DNA of 64,000 nt, taken from assembly GCA_038131955.1 (NCBI GenBank), contig JAYPQK010000001.1:372001-436000 (forward strand), given 5' to 3'. This DNA comes from SHAN690 sp038131955 (GTDB lineage: Bacteria; Bacteroidota; Bacteroidia; Flavobacteriales_G; Salibacteraceae). Positions 8,798 through 17,777 of this stretch are shown piece after piece (positions within the stretch are counted from its first letter, which is position 1; every line of letters starts with the position of its first letter). A program made the position numbers and the translations under genes. Below the pieces are notes generated by a model, which was given only the letters and a program-made list of their open reading frames with translations, had not been told where the DNA came from and ran no database searches.

Positions 8798-9786
8798 CCT
8801 TTCTCGGCTCGATATACCTCGTAGGTATAATTGATGGCGTCTTCGATGGGGCGAAAGGTGTAGCCCCGTTCCCGAACTTTCTGAGAAGAATACCGATTGC
8901 GCGTGATGGAGGACCTTAGGCTATTGGCAGTGAGGTTGGATGCGTTCAAACCTAGCTTTTCAAGGGTCCGCATTATGGAGATCAAGATCCTGATGAGCCA
9001 TTTTGGAACGGATACACTCGGCTTTTTTACTCCGCCTGCCTTCGCAAGCATATCAAAGACCTCCTTGAAGGATCGGTTCTCGCCGATAAGCAAATGTTGA
9101 CCTCGAAACTTGCCCGGCTCCTTCATCATGTGAACCGCAATATCCGCCACATCTCTGGCGTCTACAAAGCCATTCGACCCAGACGGATAGAAGGTCATAC
9201 CCTTGATGCCACTTAGAAAGATCGACGTGCTACTTTGCCCCCAGTTCCCAGGTCCTATGATCACTCCCGGATTCACGACTACGGACCTCAGCCCCTCTTG
9301 TATCCCTCTGAACACTTCTAACTCCCCGTAACGCTTGCTCAACGTATACGCCGCCTTGCCTTTATCGGAAACCCACTCACTCTCTTCGGTTCTCATTCCA
9401 TTCAACAGGGTTTCACCAATGGAGGCGGTTGAACTAATAAAGCAAAGGGTGATGTCCTTGGCCAGGCACATGTCCACCACGTTCTTCGTTCCGTAAGTGT
9501 TGACCTCTGCCAACTTCTTTTGGTCGTTGTCGTTGAAGGAGACGAGTGCGGCACTATGATAACATTGATCGCAGCCTTCGGCAGCCTCGTAAAGATCTAT
9601 GGGCTTTTGGATGTCTCCTTTGAAATAGGAAGGCCTGCCTTCGACGCCATGAAATATCAGCAGGTTCTCTAGGGTAGAAAGCTCGGCTGATGGCCGGTGA
9701 AGCACGCGCACCTCTTCGCCTGCACGAAGCAGATTCAATACGATATGTGAACCAACGATTCCAGTGGCTCCGGTGACCAGGATCAT
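8794..9786 (-). CDS. NAD-dependent epimerase/dehydratase family protein
   Basis: The 330 aa protein is an extended short-chain dehydrogenase. It begins with the Rossmann motif VTGATGIVGSHI and carries the active-site pair YTLSKRYGE (YxxxK) at about residue 146, with SSTASIGE supplying the catalytic Ser/Thr region. NPGVIIGPGNWG follows the usual post-active-site strand. It resembles dihydroflavonol-4-reductase-like or hopanoid-associated sugar epimerases, but the substrate cannot be fixed. The gene is last in the ricT - gldH - PBP1A - CoA-transferase run, 5 bases after scoB, and shares a 4-base stop overlap with the convergent lipoprotein gene. Confidence 0.82.
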   Translation of the reverse strand: MILVTGATGIVGSHIVLNLLRAGEEVRVLHRPSAELSTLENLLIFHGVEGRPSYFKGDIQKPIDLYEAAEGCDQCYHSAALVSFNDNDQKKLAEVNTYGTKNVVDMCLAKDITLCFISSTASIGETLLNGMRTEESEWVSDKGKAAYTLSKRYGELEVFRGIQEGLRSVVVNPGVIIGPGNWGQSSTSIFLSGIKGMTFYPSGSNGFVDARDVADIAVHMMKEPGKFRGQHLLIGENRSFKEVFDMLAKAGGVKKPSVSVPKWLIRILISIMRTLEKLGLNASNLTANSLRSSITRNRYSSQKVRERGYTFRPIEDAINYTYEVYRAEKG

Positions 9787-9791
9787 TCGGC

Positions 9792-10448
9792 TTAGAGCTT
9801 CATTTCAGGGATGTCACCCTCCACGATCAAACGACCTTCTGTTGCTTTCTGGATTTCCTCTACGCTCACCCCGGGCGCTCGCTCGATCAGCTTGAAACCT
9901 TTTGGGGTGATATCCAACACCGCAAGATTGGTCACTACGCGCGTAACACAGCGAACACCCGTAAGAGGTAGCGTACACTGTCGCAGAAGCTTAGATTCTC
10001 CCGCCTTGTTGGTATGCATCATCGCTACGATGATATTCTTGGCCGAGGCCACCAAGTCCATGGCGCCTCCCATTCCCTTCACCATGTGTCCTGGAATCTT
10101 CCAGTTGGCAATATCACCTTGATCACCCACCTCCATGGCACCAAGCACGGTAAGGTCTACATGCTGACCACGGATCATAGCAAAGCTGGTAGAGGAGTCA
10201 AAAAACACGGCGCCTGGTACCGCAGTGATCGTTTGTTTTCCGGCATTGATTAGGTCTGGATCTTCTTCGCCTTCAAAAGGAAAAGGGCCCATGCCCAGCA
10301 TTCCATTCTCGCTTTGAAACTCTACATCGATTCCTTCCGGAATGTAGTTAGCCACGAGTGTAGGGATGCCGATACCAAGATTTACATAGTATCCATCTTG
10401 CAGTTCTTGAGCAATCCGTTGCGCGATTCCATTTTTATCTAGTGCCAT
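9792..10448 (-). CDS. scoB: 3-oxoacid CoA-transferase subunit B
   Basis: The 218 aa protein is the beta subunit of a class I CoA-transferase. It shows the conserved GIGIPTLVANYIPEG segment and the SENGMLGMGP motif, whose Glu is the CoA-carrying catalytic residue. GGAMDLVASAKN and TRVVTNLAVLD match the succinyl-CoA:3-ketoacid (acetoacetate) type. It pairs with the alpha subunit encoded 3 bases upstream and should activate acetoacetate in ketone-body or branched-chain amino-acid breakdown. The acceptor acid is inferred from family resemblance. Confidence 0.9.
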   Translation of the reverse strand: MALDKNGIAQRIAQELQDGYYVNLGIGIPTLVANYIPEGIDVEFQSENGMLGMGPFPFEGEEDPDLINAGKQTITAVPGAVFFDSSTSFAMIRGQHVDLTVLGAMEVGDQGDIANWKIPGHMVKGMGGAMDLVASAKNIIVAMMHTNKAGESKLLRQCTLPLTGVRCVTRVVTNLAVLDITPKGFKLIERAPGVSVEEIQKATEGRLIVEGDIPEMKL

Positions 10449-10451
10449 GTC

Positions 10452-11156
10452 CTATGATTTTGGACGAACCGTGCGCTGCTCGATTCTCTTTTCAAATTTC
10501 TCTCCTTGGAAAATTCGCTGTACGAAGATGCCTGGCGTGTGGATCGCATTCGGGTCAAGCTCACCAACCGGCACGAGCTCCTCAACCTCTGCCACCGTGA
10601 TCTTTCCGGCCATTGCCATCGCATGATTGAAGTTTCTTGCTGTGGCATTGAAGACAAGGTTCCCTGCGGTGTCTCCCTTCATCGCCTTTACGAATGCAAA
10701 CGAAGCGTCAAAAGCGTGCTCCAAGATGTGGGGTTTTCCGTTGTACCAGCGCACTTCTTTGCCTAACGCTACCTCCGTTCCATAGCCAGCCGGAGTGAAG
10801 AATGCGGGAATACCGGCACCTGCAGCGCGGCATCTTTCCGCCAACGTCCCTTGCGGAATGAGGTCAACCTCCAATTCACCGCTGAGCATCTGACGCTCAA
10901 ACTCATCGTTCTCACCGACATAGCTGGCGATCATTTTCTTGATCTGCTTGTTCTCAAGTAGAATGCCTAGTCCAAACCCGTCGACACCTGCGTTATTGGA
11001 GATGCAGGTCAAACCTTTAGTACCTTTTTTTCGAAGGGCAGCGATGGCGTTTTCCGGAATTCCACAAAGGCCAAAGCCTCCGAACATAACGGTCATTCCA
11101 TCCTCCATGCCTTGAATCGCCTCCTCCGCACCGGATACCACTTTGTTGATTGCCAT
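10452..11156 (-). CDS. scoA: 3-oxoacid CoA-transferase subunit A
   Basis: The 234 aa protein is the alpha subunit partner of the next gene. It has the glycine-rich loop MFGGFGLCGIPENAI near residue 24, ISNNAGVDGFGLG, the GTLAERCRAAGAGIPAFFTP stretch and ARNFNHAMAMAG near the end, all typical of succinyl-CoA:3-oxoacid CoA-transferase A chains. The gene begins 5 bases after the PBP1A stop, so it is in the same transcript as cell-wall and gliding genes; that looks like operon economy rather than a shared pathway. Confidence 0.9.
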   Translation of the reverse strand: MAINKVVSGAEEAIQGMEDGMTVMFGGFGLCGIPENAIAALRKKGTKGLTCISNNAGVDGFGLGILLENKQIKKMIASYVGENDEFERQMLSGELEVDLIPQGTLAERCRAAGAGIPAFFTPAGYGTEVALGKEVRWYNGKPHILEHAFDASFAFVKAMKGDTAGNLVFNATARNFNHAMAMAGKITVAEVEELVPVGELDPNAIHTPGIFVQRIFQGEKFEKRIEQRTVRPKS

Positions 11157-11161
11157 AGTGC

Positions 11162-13600
11162 TTAATTAAACAAGTCTTCGGGGTCCATTTCTCCACCTCC
11201 AAAAGGCTTTGAATCGCCCGATTCATTCGTGCAATCGAAGTTAGTATTTTTAAGGTTTTCAGGGACATCAAATGGCCTCGTGGTGATGTTTAACGCCTTG
11301 TCAGCCCAGACCTTTTTCATGTAGTAGCACCAAATTGGCAAAGCAGTATTGGCCCCTTGTCCTAGGTCTGTCCTATTGCTAGGGAAACGCACACTTCGGT
11401 CCTCCGCGCCAACCCACACTCCTGTAACTAGGTCAGGCACGATGCCCATGAACCAACCATCGGAGTTGTTTTGGGTCGTTCCGGTTTTGCCCGCCACTTC
11501 TACTTCCCATGGAATTCCGTCATACTCGCGCTCCTTCAAGTCGTAGTGCATTCGCATCGCGGTTCCAACAACCCCTTCTCTTTCCAGCCTTGGGACATAC
11601 CCTCGCTCTCCTTCGGTCACGCCCTTCATTAAGTCTATCATCTTATAGGCCTGCTCTTCGCTCATGACCTCGCGGATCTCTTGTTGCGCTTCATAGATGA
11701 CGGTTCCCCCGTTGTCTTCGATACGTAACAAGAACACCGGCTCCATGCGCATTCCTCGGTTGGCGAAGGTGCTGTAGGCGGTGACCATTTCGTGAAGGCT
11801 GAGGTCAGCAACACCGAGCGCTAAAGATGGCACTGGGTCAATATGCGATTGGATTCCACATCGATTAGCAAAAGCCACCGCAGCTTGAGGTGTAAAGCGC
11901 TTCATCACCCAAGCCGTGATCGTGTTCATTGAGTTCGCCAAACCAAATTTTAAAGTGACCTCATAGCCATACGGGTCTCCCTCGTTCTGTGGCGTCCAAT
12001 CCTTGAGTAGACCAAATTCCCCTTTCTTGAATGTGTATGGAATGTTGGGCACTTTATGGCAAGCGCTCAACCCAGACTCCAAGGCCAAACCATAAACAAA
12101 GGGCTTGAAAGTAGAGCCCACTTGTCGCTTAGCCAAGTAGACGTGGTCGTACTCAAAGTGTTTGTGGTCGATGCCCCCTACCCAGGCCTTGATATGGCCG
12201 GTATGTGGATCAAGGCTCATCATTCCTGCCTGAAGGAAACTCTTGTAGTAGCGGATGGAGTCGTTTGGTGACATGGTTGTGTCAATCTCTCCTCCCCAAG
12301 AGAAGACATGCATTTTTACAGGAATGTCAAAAATCAGGTCAATAGAGTCCTCCGGCACAACACGTTTCTTTTCCTCGCAGTCCTCTGCTGTACACACCCA
12401 ATAATCGACTCCGTCAATGCTTTGTTTCTGCACAAAATCACCCCTTCTGTGGCAGTTGTGACACTCCTTACCTGTCAAGATACGGTAGCGCATCGTTCTT
12501 CTTCGCCCTGTTTCCATGACGCGTTGCTCCTGGTCGGCTGAAAGACTGGCAAATGGAAACCTCGCCCGTTCGGCAAGGCTTTTAGAGAAGGCAGGCTGGA
12601 GATATTCGCTCAAATGCTTTTGAACCGCCCACTCTGCGTATCGCTGCATCTTGCTGTTGATGGTGGTGTAGACGCGAAGCCCGTCGCTGTAAATGTTATA
12701 CGGCTCGCCATCCTCCTTGGCGATCAGATATTCATCGGTATTTGGGTCCTTTTGTCGCAGAATCTCCTTGATCTGCCCTCGCAGGATCTCACGGAAATAG
12801 GGGGCGATTCCTTCGCTGTGATCCACCTGCTGATAACGCAACCCGAGAGGAAGCGCACAAAGCGAGTCGAACTCTGCTTGGCTAATGAATTTATTACGCA
12901 GCATCTGAGCCAATACCACATTGCGGCGTTGCTGAGTCGTATCAGGTCTGCGCACCGGGTTGAATAGTGATGGGTTCTTTGCCATCCCTACGAGCATAGC
13001 TGCTTCTTGAATATCCAATGAGTCGGGCGACGTGCTGAAATAGACCTGAGCCGCAGATTTGACGCCGACCGCATTATTGACAAAATCAAAGCGGTTGAAG
13101 TACATGGCAACGATCTCTGGTTTGGTATAGTATCGCTCGAGCTTGGCAGAGATCACCCATTCCTTGATCTTTTGGACGACTCGTAGGGCGATATTGGAAG
13201 ACTTTCTTTCCGTAAAAAGCATCTTGGCCAATTGCTGAGTGATGGTACTAGCCCCGCCTTTACTTCCAAGGTATGTAACCGCCCTGATTGTTCCTCTCAA
13301 GTCGATTCCCGGGTGTTCCAAGAACCGCTCATCCTCGGTGGCGATCAACGCGTTTACCAAATTAGGAGAAAGCTCCTGATAGCGAACATTCGTCCGGTTC
13401 TGGTAGAAGTATTTTCCGAGCACCTTACCATCAGAGCTATAGATCTCACTCGCTAGGTCACTTTTCGGGTTCTGAAGGTCAGCGATGGTCGGCATCTTTC
13501 CCAACCAGCCTTGCTCGGCCATCCAGAAAACGGAGAAAAACCCAACAATCCCTGCGAAAACAAGGATCCAAAAAACGACAAGAAGCTTTTTCATACGCAT
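11162..13600 (-). CDS. Class A penicillin-binding protein (glycosyltransferase + transpeptidase), PBP1A type
   Basis: The 812 aa protein is a bifunctional peptidoglycan synthase. A short cytoplasmic tail and one membrane helix (residues about 4-27) come first. The GT51 domain has EDERFLEHPGID, STITQQLAKMLF and the NAVGVKSAAQVYF region. The transpeptidase domain has the acyl-serine motif RQVGSTFKP (SxxK), NSMNT (SxN) and GKTGTTQNN (KTG). Between the domains, residues 379-408 hold CHNCH and CTAEDC, giving four cysteines spaced like a zinc ribbon and also matching CxxCH. This sits in the periplasm and is unusual. The gene lies 11 bases after gldH in one operon. MRMKK at 13600 and the second ATG at 13594 are both possible starts. 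Confidence 0.93.
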   Translation of the reverse strand: MRMKKLLVVFWILVFAGIVGFFSVFWMAEQGWLGKMPTIADLQNPKSDLASEIYSSDGKVLGKYFYQNRTNVRYQELSPNLVNALIATEDERFLEHPGIDLRGTIRAVTYLGSKGGASTITQQLAKMLFTERKSSNIALRVVQKIKEWVISAKLERYYTKPEIVAMYFNRFDFVNNAVGVKSAAQVYFSTSPDSLDIQEAAMLVGMAKNPSLFNPVRRPDTTQQRRNVVLAQMLRNKFISQAEFDSLCALPLGLRYQQVDHSEGIAPYFREILRGQIKEILRQKDPNTDEYLIAKEDGEPYNIYSDGLRVYTTINSKMQRYAEWAVQKHLSEYLQPAFSKSLAERARFPFASLSADQEQRVMETGRRRTMRYRILTGKECHNCHRRGDFVQKQSIDGVDYWVCTAEDCEEKKRVVPEDSIDLIFDIPVKMHVFSWGGEIDTTMSPNDSIRYYKSFLQAGMMSLDPHTGHIKAWVGGIDHKHFEYDHVYLAKRQVGSTFKPFVYGLALESGLSACHKVPNIPYTFKKGEFGLLKDWTPQNEGDPYGYEVTLKFGLANSMNTITAWVMKRFTPQAAVAFANRCGIQSHIDPVPSLALGVADLSLHEMVTAYSTFANRGMRMEPVFLLRIEDNGGTVIYEAQQEIREVMSEEQAYKMIDLMKGVTEGERGYVPRLEREGVVGTAMRMHYDLKEREYDGIPWEVEVAGKTGTTQNNSDGWFMGIVPDLVTGVWVGAEDRSVRFPSNRTDLGQGANTALPIWCYYMKKVWADKALNITTRPFDVPENLKNTNFDCTNESGDSKPFGGGEMDPEDLFN

Positions 13601-13611
13601 GATCGGCGCTT

Positions 13612-14079
13612 TTATTCCAAGGCGCTTTCTATAGCGATCCCAACGTCAAATACGCCATCAATGGTGTCGGGTCGCATGGCGTGCTGAATTTCGAACTTGT
13701 AATCTCCCGAAAAGGGCATTTGTACATTTCTTTTAAACATGATGCGGTTATCCAAAAGGTCTCCCAAACCACTGCCATACCAGCGTCCAGAAGGGTCTGC
13801 CAAAGGACAGTCTATCGTATCTGAAACGAAGGTGTTATTAGGAAAGTATGTCTTGACGATCACGATCAGGTTCTGGTACTTGTAGTCTCCGCTGTGGCGA
13901 ACCAAGATATAGAAGTTTTGTGGCGTCAAGGTGTCGAGCACCTCCGTTTCAAAGGAAACCGACTGATCGAATGCCCACTTCCCTTGTTCAACCTCCTTGG
14001 TCTCGTTGATCATCGATGACCTTCCACAAGAAGCCAAAACGCTCAAAACGAGCAGGCCTACTATGGTCAACCCCCTCAT
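13612..14079 (-). CDS. gldH: Gliding motility lipoprotein GldH
   Basis: The 155 aa lipoprotein has its lipobox cysteine in VLASCGRS. The mature part matches GldH: WAFDQSVSFE, YILVRHSGDYKYQNLIV, DTIDCPLADPSGRWYGSGLGD, and FKRNVQMPFSGDYKFEIQHAMR. GldH is one of the Gld lipoproteins needed for gliding and T9SS function in Flavobacterium johnsoniae, although many non-gliding Bacteroidota also carry it. The ATG overlaps the ricT stop by 4 bases (ATGA), and PBP1A follows 11 bases later. Confidence 0.9.
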   Translation of the reverse strand: MRGLTIVGLLVLSVLASCGRSSMINETKEVEQGKWAFDQSVSFETEVLDTLTPQNFYILVRHSGDYKYQNLIVIVKTYFPNNTFVSDTIDCPLADPSGRWYGSGLGDLLDNRIMFKRNVQMPFSGDYKFEIQHAMRPDTIDGVFDVGIAIESALE

Positions 14080-15353
14080 CCGTTGCTGTCCTTCTTTGGG
14101 GTGTTTCCGCCCTTCTTGTTGCGGTTAGGTCTTCTCTTTCCGCCCTTGTACTCACCCTTGGGTTGCCCACCTTTCTGCTGTGGCTTTCCTCCTCCTTGAT
14201 GGTTTGAGTTCTGACCTTGTCCTTGACCCTTCCCTTTTCTTCGGTTGCCCTTTTTCTTCTTTGGCTGATCGAAACGGGTGAGATCCTCTTGACCAACAAC
14301 GTTGTCGAACTTCAGCTCGACCTCTTTCGGTGTTTCTTGGAAGCTATAGTTGACCAAGTCATCGACCACTTTTCCTTTCTCGTTCAATGAGATCACCTCT
14401 CTTACTCGGTCGATCTTGAGCGGGATGAACTCACTCATGTTGTCCTCATACGAATACCACATCATCCCTTTGAAGATGTCGCTCTTCTGGTGAAAGGCCA
14501 CTCCTTTCTTGGTCTTCAACTTCTTGCGATGATCCGGGAAGTCCTTGATGGCGTCCATGTACGAGTCAAGCTCATTGTTCAAGCAGCATTTCAACTTCCC
14601 GCACTGTCCAGCAAGCTTCATTGGGTTAATGCTGAGCTGTTGGTATCTGGCTGCTGAAGTGGAAACCGATCGAAAATCCGTCAACCATGTGCTGCAACAG
14701 AGCTCGCGTCCACATGAACCGATGCCCCCAACCCTTCCGGCCTCTTGCCTTGCTCCGATCTGTCGCATCTCGACACGAATGCGGAAGGTATCCGCCAAGA
14801 CCTTGATCAATTCACGAAAATCCACTCGCTCTTCAGCGATGTAATAAAAGGTCGCCTTGGTCTTGTCTGCCTGATATTCAACATCAGAGATCTTCATGTC
14901 CAAGCCCAACTCGCGTACGACCCGACGTGTCTTGATCATTGCGGGATGCTCCAATTCTCGCGCTCCTTTATACGCCTCCAAGTCCTCTTCCGTGGCTTTG
15001 CGATATATCTTTCTCAGGTCGCGGCTTTTAGCGCTGATACCGTTCTTCTTCATTTGGAACTTGACGAGTTCCCCCGTCAAGGAAACCATGCCTGTATCAA
15101 AGCCTGTGGCTCCTTCCACCGCTACGGCTTCACCTACTCCAAGCGAAAGTTGATTCGAATTCTTATAGATCTCCTTACGCGTATTCTTAAACCTGACCTC
15201 GACGAATTCAGTTTCGCCAGACACGGTTCTTTCCATGCCTGTTAGCCAGTCAAATACTTCTAACTTGTTGCAGCCTGTGACACCACAGCTTCCGTTGTTT
15301 TTACAGCCGGCTGGCAGCGTGCCACATCCTCCACCACAATTTCCACATCCCAT
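14076..15353 (-). CDS. ricT: PSP1-domain protein, RicT/YaaT family
   Basis: The 425 aa protein contains a PSP1 domain in its middle (VEVRFKNTRKEIY, FREL, EMRQIGARQEAGRVGGIGSC, GRELCCSTWLTDF, LAGQCGKLKCCLN). RicT in Bacillus works with RicA and RicF on RNase Y activity and the complex holds Fe-S clusters. Here the first 28 residues carry six cysteines (3, 6, 10, 17, 23, 28). The last 60 residues are a Lys/Arg/Gly/Gln-rich, probably disordered and nucleic-acid-binding tail. The start ATG at 15353 follows an exact -7 box at 15373-15380. The gene heads the operon running down to 8794. Confidence 0.85.
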   Translation of the reverse strand: MGCGNCGGGCGTLPAGCKNNGSCGVTGCNKLEVFDWLTGMERTVSGETEFVEVRFKNTRKEIYKNSNQLSLGVGEAVAVEGATGFDTGMVSLTGELVKFQMKKNGISAKSRDLRKIYRKATEEDLEAYKGARELEHPAMIKTRRVVRELGLDMKISDVEYQADKTKATFYYIAEERVDFRELIKVLADTFRIRVEMRQIGARQEAGRVGGIGSCGRELCCSTWLTDFRSVSTSAARYQQLSINPMKLAGQCGKLKCCLNNELDSYMDAIKDFPDHRKKLKTKKGVAFHQKSDIFKGMMWYSYEDNMSEFIPLKIDRVREVISLNEKGKVVDDLVNYSFQETPKEVELKFDNVVGQEDLTRFDQPKKKKGNRRKGKGQGQGQNSNHQGGGKPQQKGGQPKGEYKGGKRRPNRNKKGGNTPKKDSNG

Positions 15354-15372
15354 ACTTCTCAGCTTAACGTTA

Positions 15373-15380
15373 CAAAGCTA
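15373..15380 (-). promoter_or_regulatory. -7 box TAGCTTTG upstream of ricT
   Basis: The minus strand reads TAGCTTTG, an exact TAnnTTTG match, 19 bases before the ricT ATG and inside the 40-base gap after holB. It suggests that the ricT-gldH-PBP1A operon has its own promoter. Confidence 0.55.
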
Positions 15381-15393
15381 CGTTGATTTTGAA

Positions 15394-16539
15394 CTACGCG
15401 CGTTGTGCTGCTTTCTTGCCGGCGTGCATATGACGTATCGCTTTGATACTGGTGTCATACCACGTCAACTTTTCGTTCACATTGCGCTCGATGTGAAAGG
15501 AGGTTTCTTCTAATAGGTCCACTAATCCCTTGACGTTCGCTGCGTTTACAAACGGCGCAAAGCTCTTGTAGAACTTCGCCTCGTCTTCTTCCATCGGTAT
15601 GGGAATATCGATCCAACCCATTCGAAAGCAGCGGTCAAGAACCTTCAATGCTCCGTGAATGAATTGACGCTGCGTGTCGCGGTTGTTGCGCGCCATTTTC
15701 TCGCTCCAGTTGAAAAGTCCGATCAGGTCGCGTTGGTAACACAGCCGCATCCATAGCCTGAACTCTTCCAGCCATGGGTCTTCCGTCTTTTGAGCCTCGC
15801 GGATAGCCGAGTGCACATTGCCCTCCGCCCGAAAAGCCGTGTTCATTGCCCGCGATGGGTCCATGTCAAACTTTGACGACAAGAATCCCGCTAACACCTC
15901 GTCACCGATCTGCTCCTCCATGAACCGCTGGGTCCGAGAAAGAATCGTGGTTAGCAACTGAGCAGGCTGTTCGGTCACTACGATGAAGTGTGTGTTCTCA
16001 TTCGGCTCCTCTAAACTTTTGAGGATCTTGTTTCCAAACGTCACGTTCATTCTGTCGGCGCGCCATATGACAAAGACCTTGGACTTCCCTTCGTAAGAGC
16101 GTAATGCCAGCTTCTGTCGAAATTCCCGTGCTTCATTCTCTCCGATGAAGCCCTGGCTCTTCTCGATACCAATGTGCTCATACCAATCACGGAGCGATAG
16201 AAACGGGTTCGCTTTAAGAACCTCTCGCCACTCTTCGAGGAATCGGTCCGTGTTCACCTGCTCACGTCGAACTTTCTTGGTCGTATTCACTGGAACCACA
16301 AAGTGCACATCCGGGTGCGTGAAGTGATCCATCTTGCTACAACTTGGGCAGATACCGCAGGCATCATGCTCAGATGGTTCATCACACATCAAGTAGCGGG
16401 TCAGAAACAACGCCATGGATAAGGAAACCCCACCTTCGAGCCCATGGATCAATAAGGCATGTGGAAGACGGTCTTCACGAACCATGCGTGTGAAAACCTG
16501 CTTCAGTTCCTCTTGTCCTGGAATATCGTTTCGGGTCAT
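15394..16539 (-). CDS. holB: DNA polymerase III clamp-loader subunit delta'
   Basis: The 381 aa protein is an AAA+ clamp-loader subunit. It shows the opening HALLIHGLEGGVSLSMALF, where the Walker A lysine is missing as usual in delta', and a zinc module with CDEPSEHDACGICPSC. ARDFRQKL-like and KVFVIWRADRMN strands follow, then ILKSLEEPNENTHFIVVTE and the sensor-like TILSRTQRF. It helps load the sliding clamp at the replication fork. An AGGAGG occurs 11 bases before the ATG, which is uncommon in this phylum and may be chance. The gene is divergent from pgk with 56 bases between start codons. Confidence 0.88.
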   Translation of the reverse strand: MTRNDIPGQEELKQVFTRMVREDRLPHALLIHGLEGGVSLSMALFLTRYLMCDEPSEHDACGICPSCSKMDHFTHPDVHFVVPVNTTKKVRREQVNTDRFLEEWREVLKANPFLSLRDWYEHIGIEKSQGFIGENEAREFRQKLALRSYEGKSKVFVIWRADRMNVTFGNKILKSLEEPNENTHFIVVTEQPAQLLTTILSRTQRFMEEQIGDEVLAGFLSSKFDMDPSRAMNTAFRAEGNVHSAIREAQKTEDPWLEEFRLWMRLCYQRDLIGLFNWSEKMARNNRDTQRQFIHGALKVLDRCFRMGWIDIPIPMEEDEAKFYKSFAPFVNAANVKGLVDLLEETSFHIERNVNEKLTWYDTSIKAIRHMHAGKKAAQRA

Positions 16540-16570
16540 TTTATCAGCTTCCTCCTTTCGGCCTTAAAAT

Positions 16571-16578
16571 TACTTTTG
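16571..16578 (+). promoter_or_regulatory. -7 box TACTTTTG upstream of pgk
   Basis: This is an exact TAnnTTTG match 17 bases before the pgk ATG at 16596. The position expected for the -33 element (16549-16551) reads TTC instead of TTG. Confidence 0.6.
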
Positions 16579-16595
16579 CCATTGAATTGAACAAC

Positions 16596-17777
16596 ATGGC
16601 AGCAATAGATTCTTTTGATTTCTCGGGTAAGGAAGCGCTTATTCGGGTAGATTTTAACGTTCCGTTGAATGATTCCTTCGAAGTTACCGACGACACACGC
16701 ATCGTTGCCGCCCTTCCAACGATCAAGAAAGTGATCGAATGTGGTGGGGCTGTTGTGCTCACGTCTCATTTAGGCCGCCCGAAGAATGGCCCAGAAGACA
16801 AGTTCTCCTTACGCCACATTCTTCCGACGCTGTCTAAGCACCTTGGAAAAGAAGTGAAGTTTGCCGATGACTGCGTGAGCGACGAAGCCTTTAATATGTC
16901 TTCCCACCTGGAGCCAGGAGAAGTAATGCTCCTTGAAAACCTTCGCTTTTATCCTGAAGAGAAGAAGGGTGATGTTGACTTTGCAAAGAAGCTTTCTTTC
17001 CACGGCGGGGTGTACATCAACGACGCCTTCGGAACAGCACACCGCGCACATGCTTCAACTACCGTAGTCGCTCAGTTCATGTCGCACAAGATGTTTGGCT
17101 ATCTCATGAACGCCGAAGTTGAAAACGGAACACGAGTTCTGAATGAGGCTGCTCATCCATATACCGCCATCATAGGCGGGGCCAAGGTGAGCTCAAAGAT
17201 CGAGGTGATCTCCAACTTGCTCGAAAAGATTAACTACCTCATCATTGGAGGTGGAATGGCTTACACATTCATCAAGGCTCAAGGGGGACAGATCGGGTCT
17301 TCTTTGGTCGAAGATGATTATCTCGATACGGCAAAAGAGATTCTAAAGGCCGCTGAATCAAAGGGGGTCAAGGTGTTGCTTCCCGAAGACAGCGTGATCG
17401 CAGACGGCTTCTCGAATGATGCCGATAGAAAAACGGTTGCTTCCCATGATATTCCTGGTGGTTGGATGGGCTTGGATGTCGGACCCAAAGCCATTGAATC
17501 TTACCGAAACGCGATCGGCGAAAGCAAGACCATCCTGTGGAACGGACCATTAGGTGTGTTCGAATTCTCAAATTTCGCAGCAGGCACCAAGGCTCTGGGA
17601 GAAATGATCGCTGAGTCTGACGCCTACAGTCTTGTGGGTGGCGGTGATTCCGTTGCGGCGGTAAAGAAGTTTGGCCTCGGTGATCGTGTCAGTTATGTTT
17701 CCACAGGTGGTGGAGCGCTACTTGAACTTCTAGAAGGAAAGACGCTTCCTGGCGTTGCGGCTATTGCCGAGAGTTAA
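16596..17777 (+). CDS. pgk: Phosphoglycerate kinase
   Basis: The 393 aa enzyme makes ATP and 3-phosphoglycerate from 1,3-bisphosphoglycerate in glycolysis. Signatures are RVDFNVPLN near the start, LTSHLGRPK, LLENLRFYPEEKKGD, NDAFGTAHRAHAST, the hinge region IIGGAKVSSKI, and the C-terminal GDSVAAVKKFG and VSTGGGALLELLEGK. The length is typical. ATG at 16596 is chosen over an upstream TTG because it gives the normal N-terminus and follows a good -7 box. The stop overlaps that of the convergent cvpA gene in a TTAA. Confidence 0.97.
   Translation: MAAIDSFDFSGKEALIRVDFNVPLNDSFEVTDDTRIVAALPTIKKVIECGGAVVLTSHLGRPKNGPEDKFSLRHILPTLSKHLGKEVKFADDCVSDEAFNMSSHLEPGEVMLLENLRFYPEEKKGDVDFAKKLSFHGGVYINDAFGTAHRAHASTTVVAQFMSHKMFGYLMNAEVENGTRVLNEAAHPYTAIIGGAKVSSKIEVISNLLEKINYLIIGGGMAYTFIKAQGGQIGSSLVEDDYLDTAKEILKAAESKGVKVLLPEDSVIADGFSNDADRKTVASHDIPGGWMGLDVGPKAIESYRNAIGESKTILWNGPLGVFEFSNFAAGTKALGEMIAESDAYSLVGGGDSVAAVKKFGLGDRVSYVSTGGGALLELLEGKTLPGVAAIAES

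Noticed and set aside
16540..16560. Shine-Dalgarno AGGAGG before holB as evidence of SD-dependent translation
   Set aside because: It is a single occurrence at 11-base spacing; nearly all other genes lack SD motifs, so chance is more likely.
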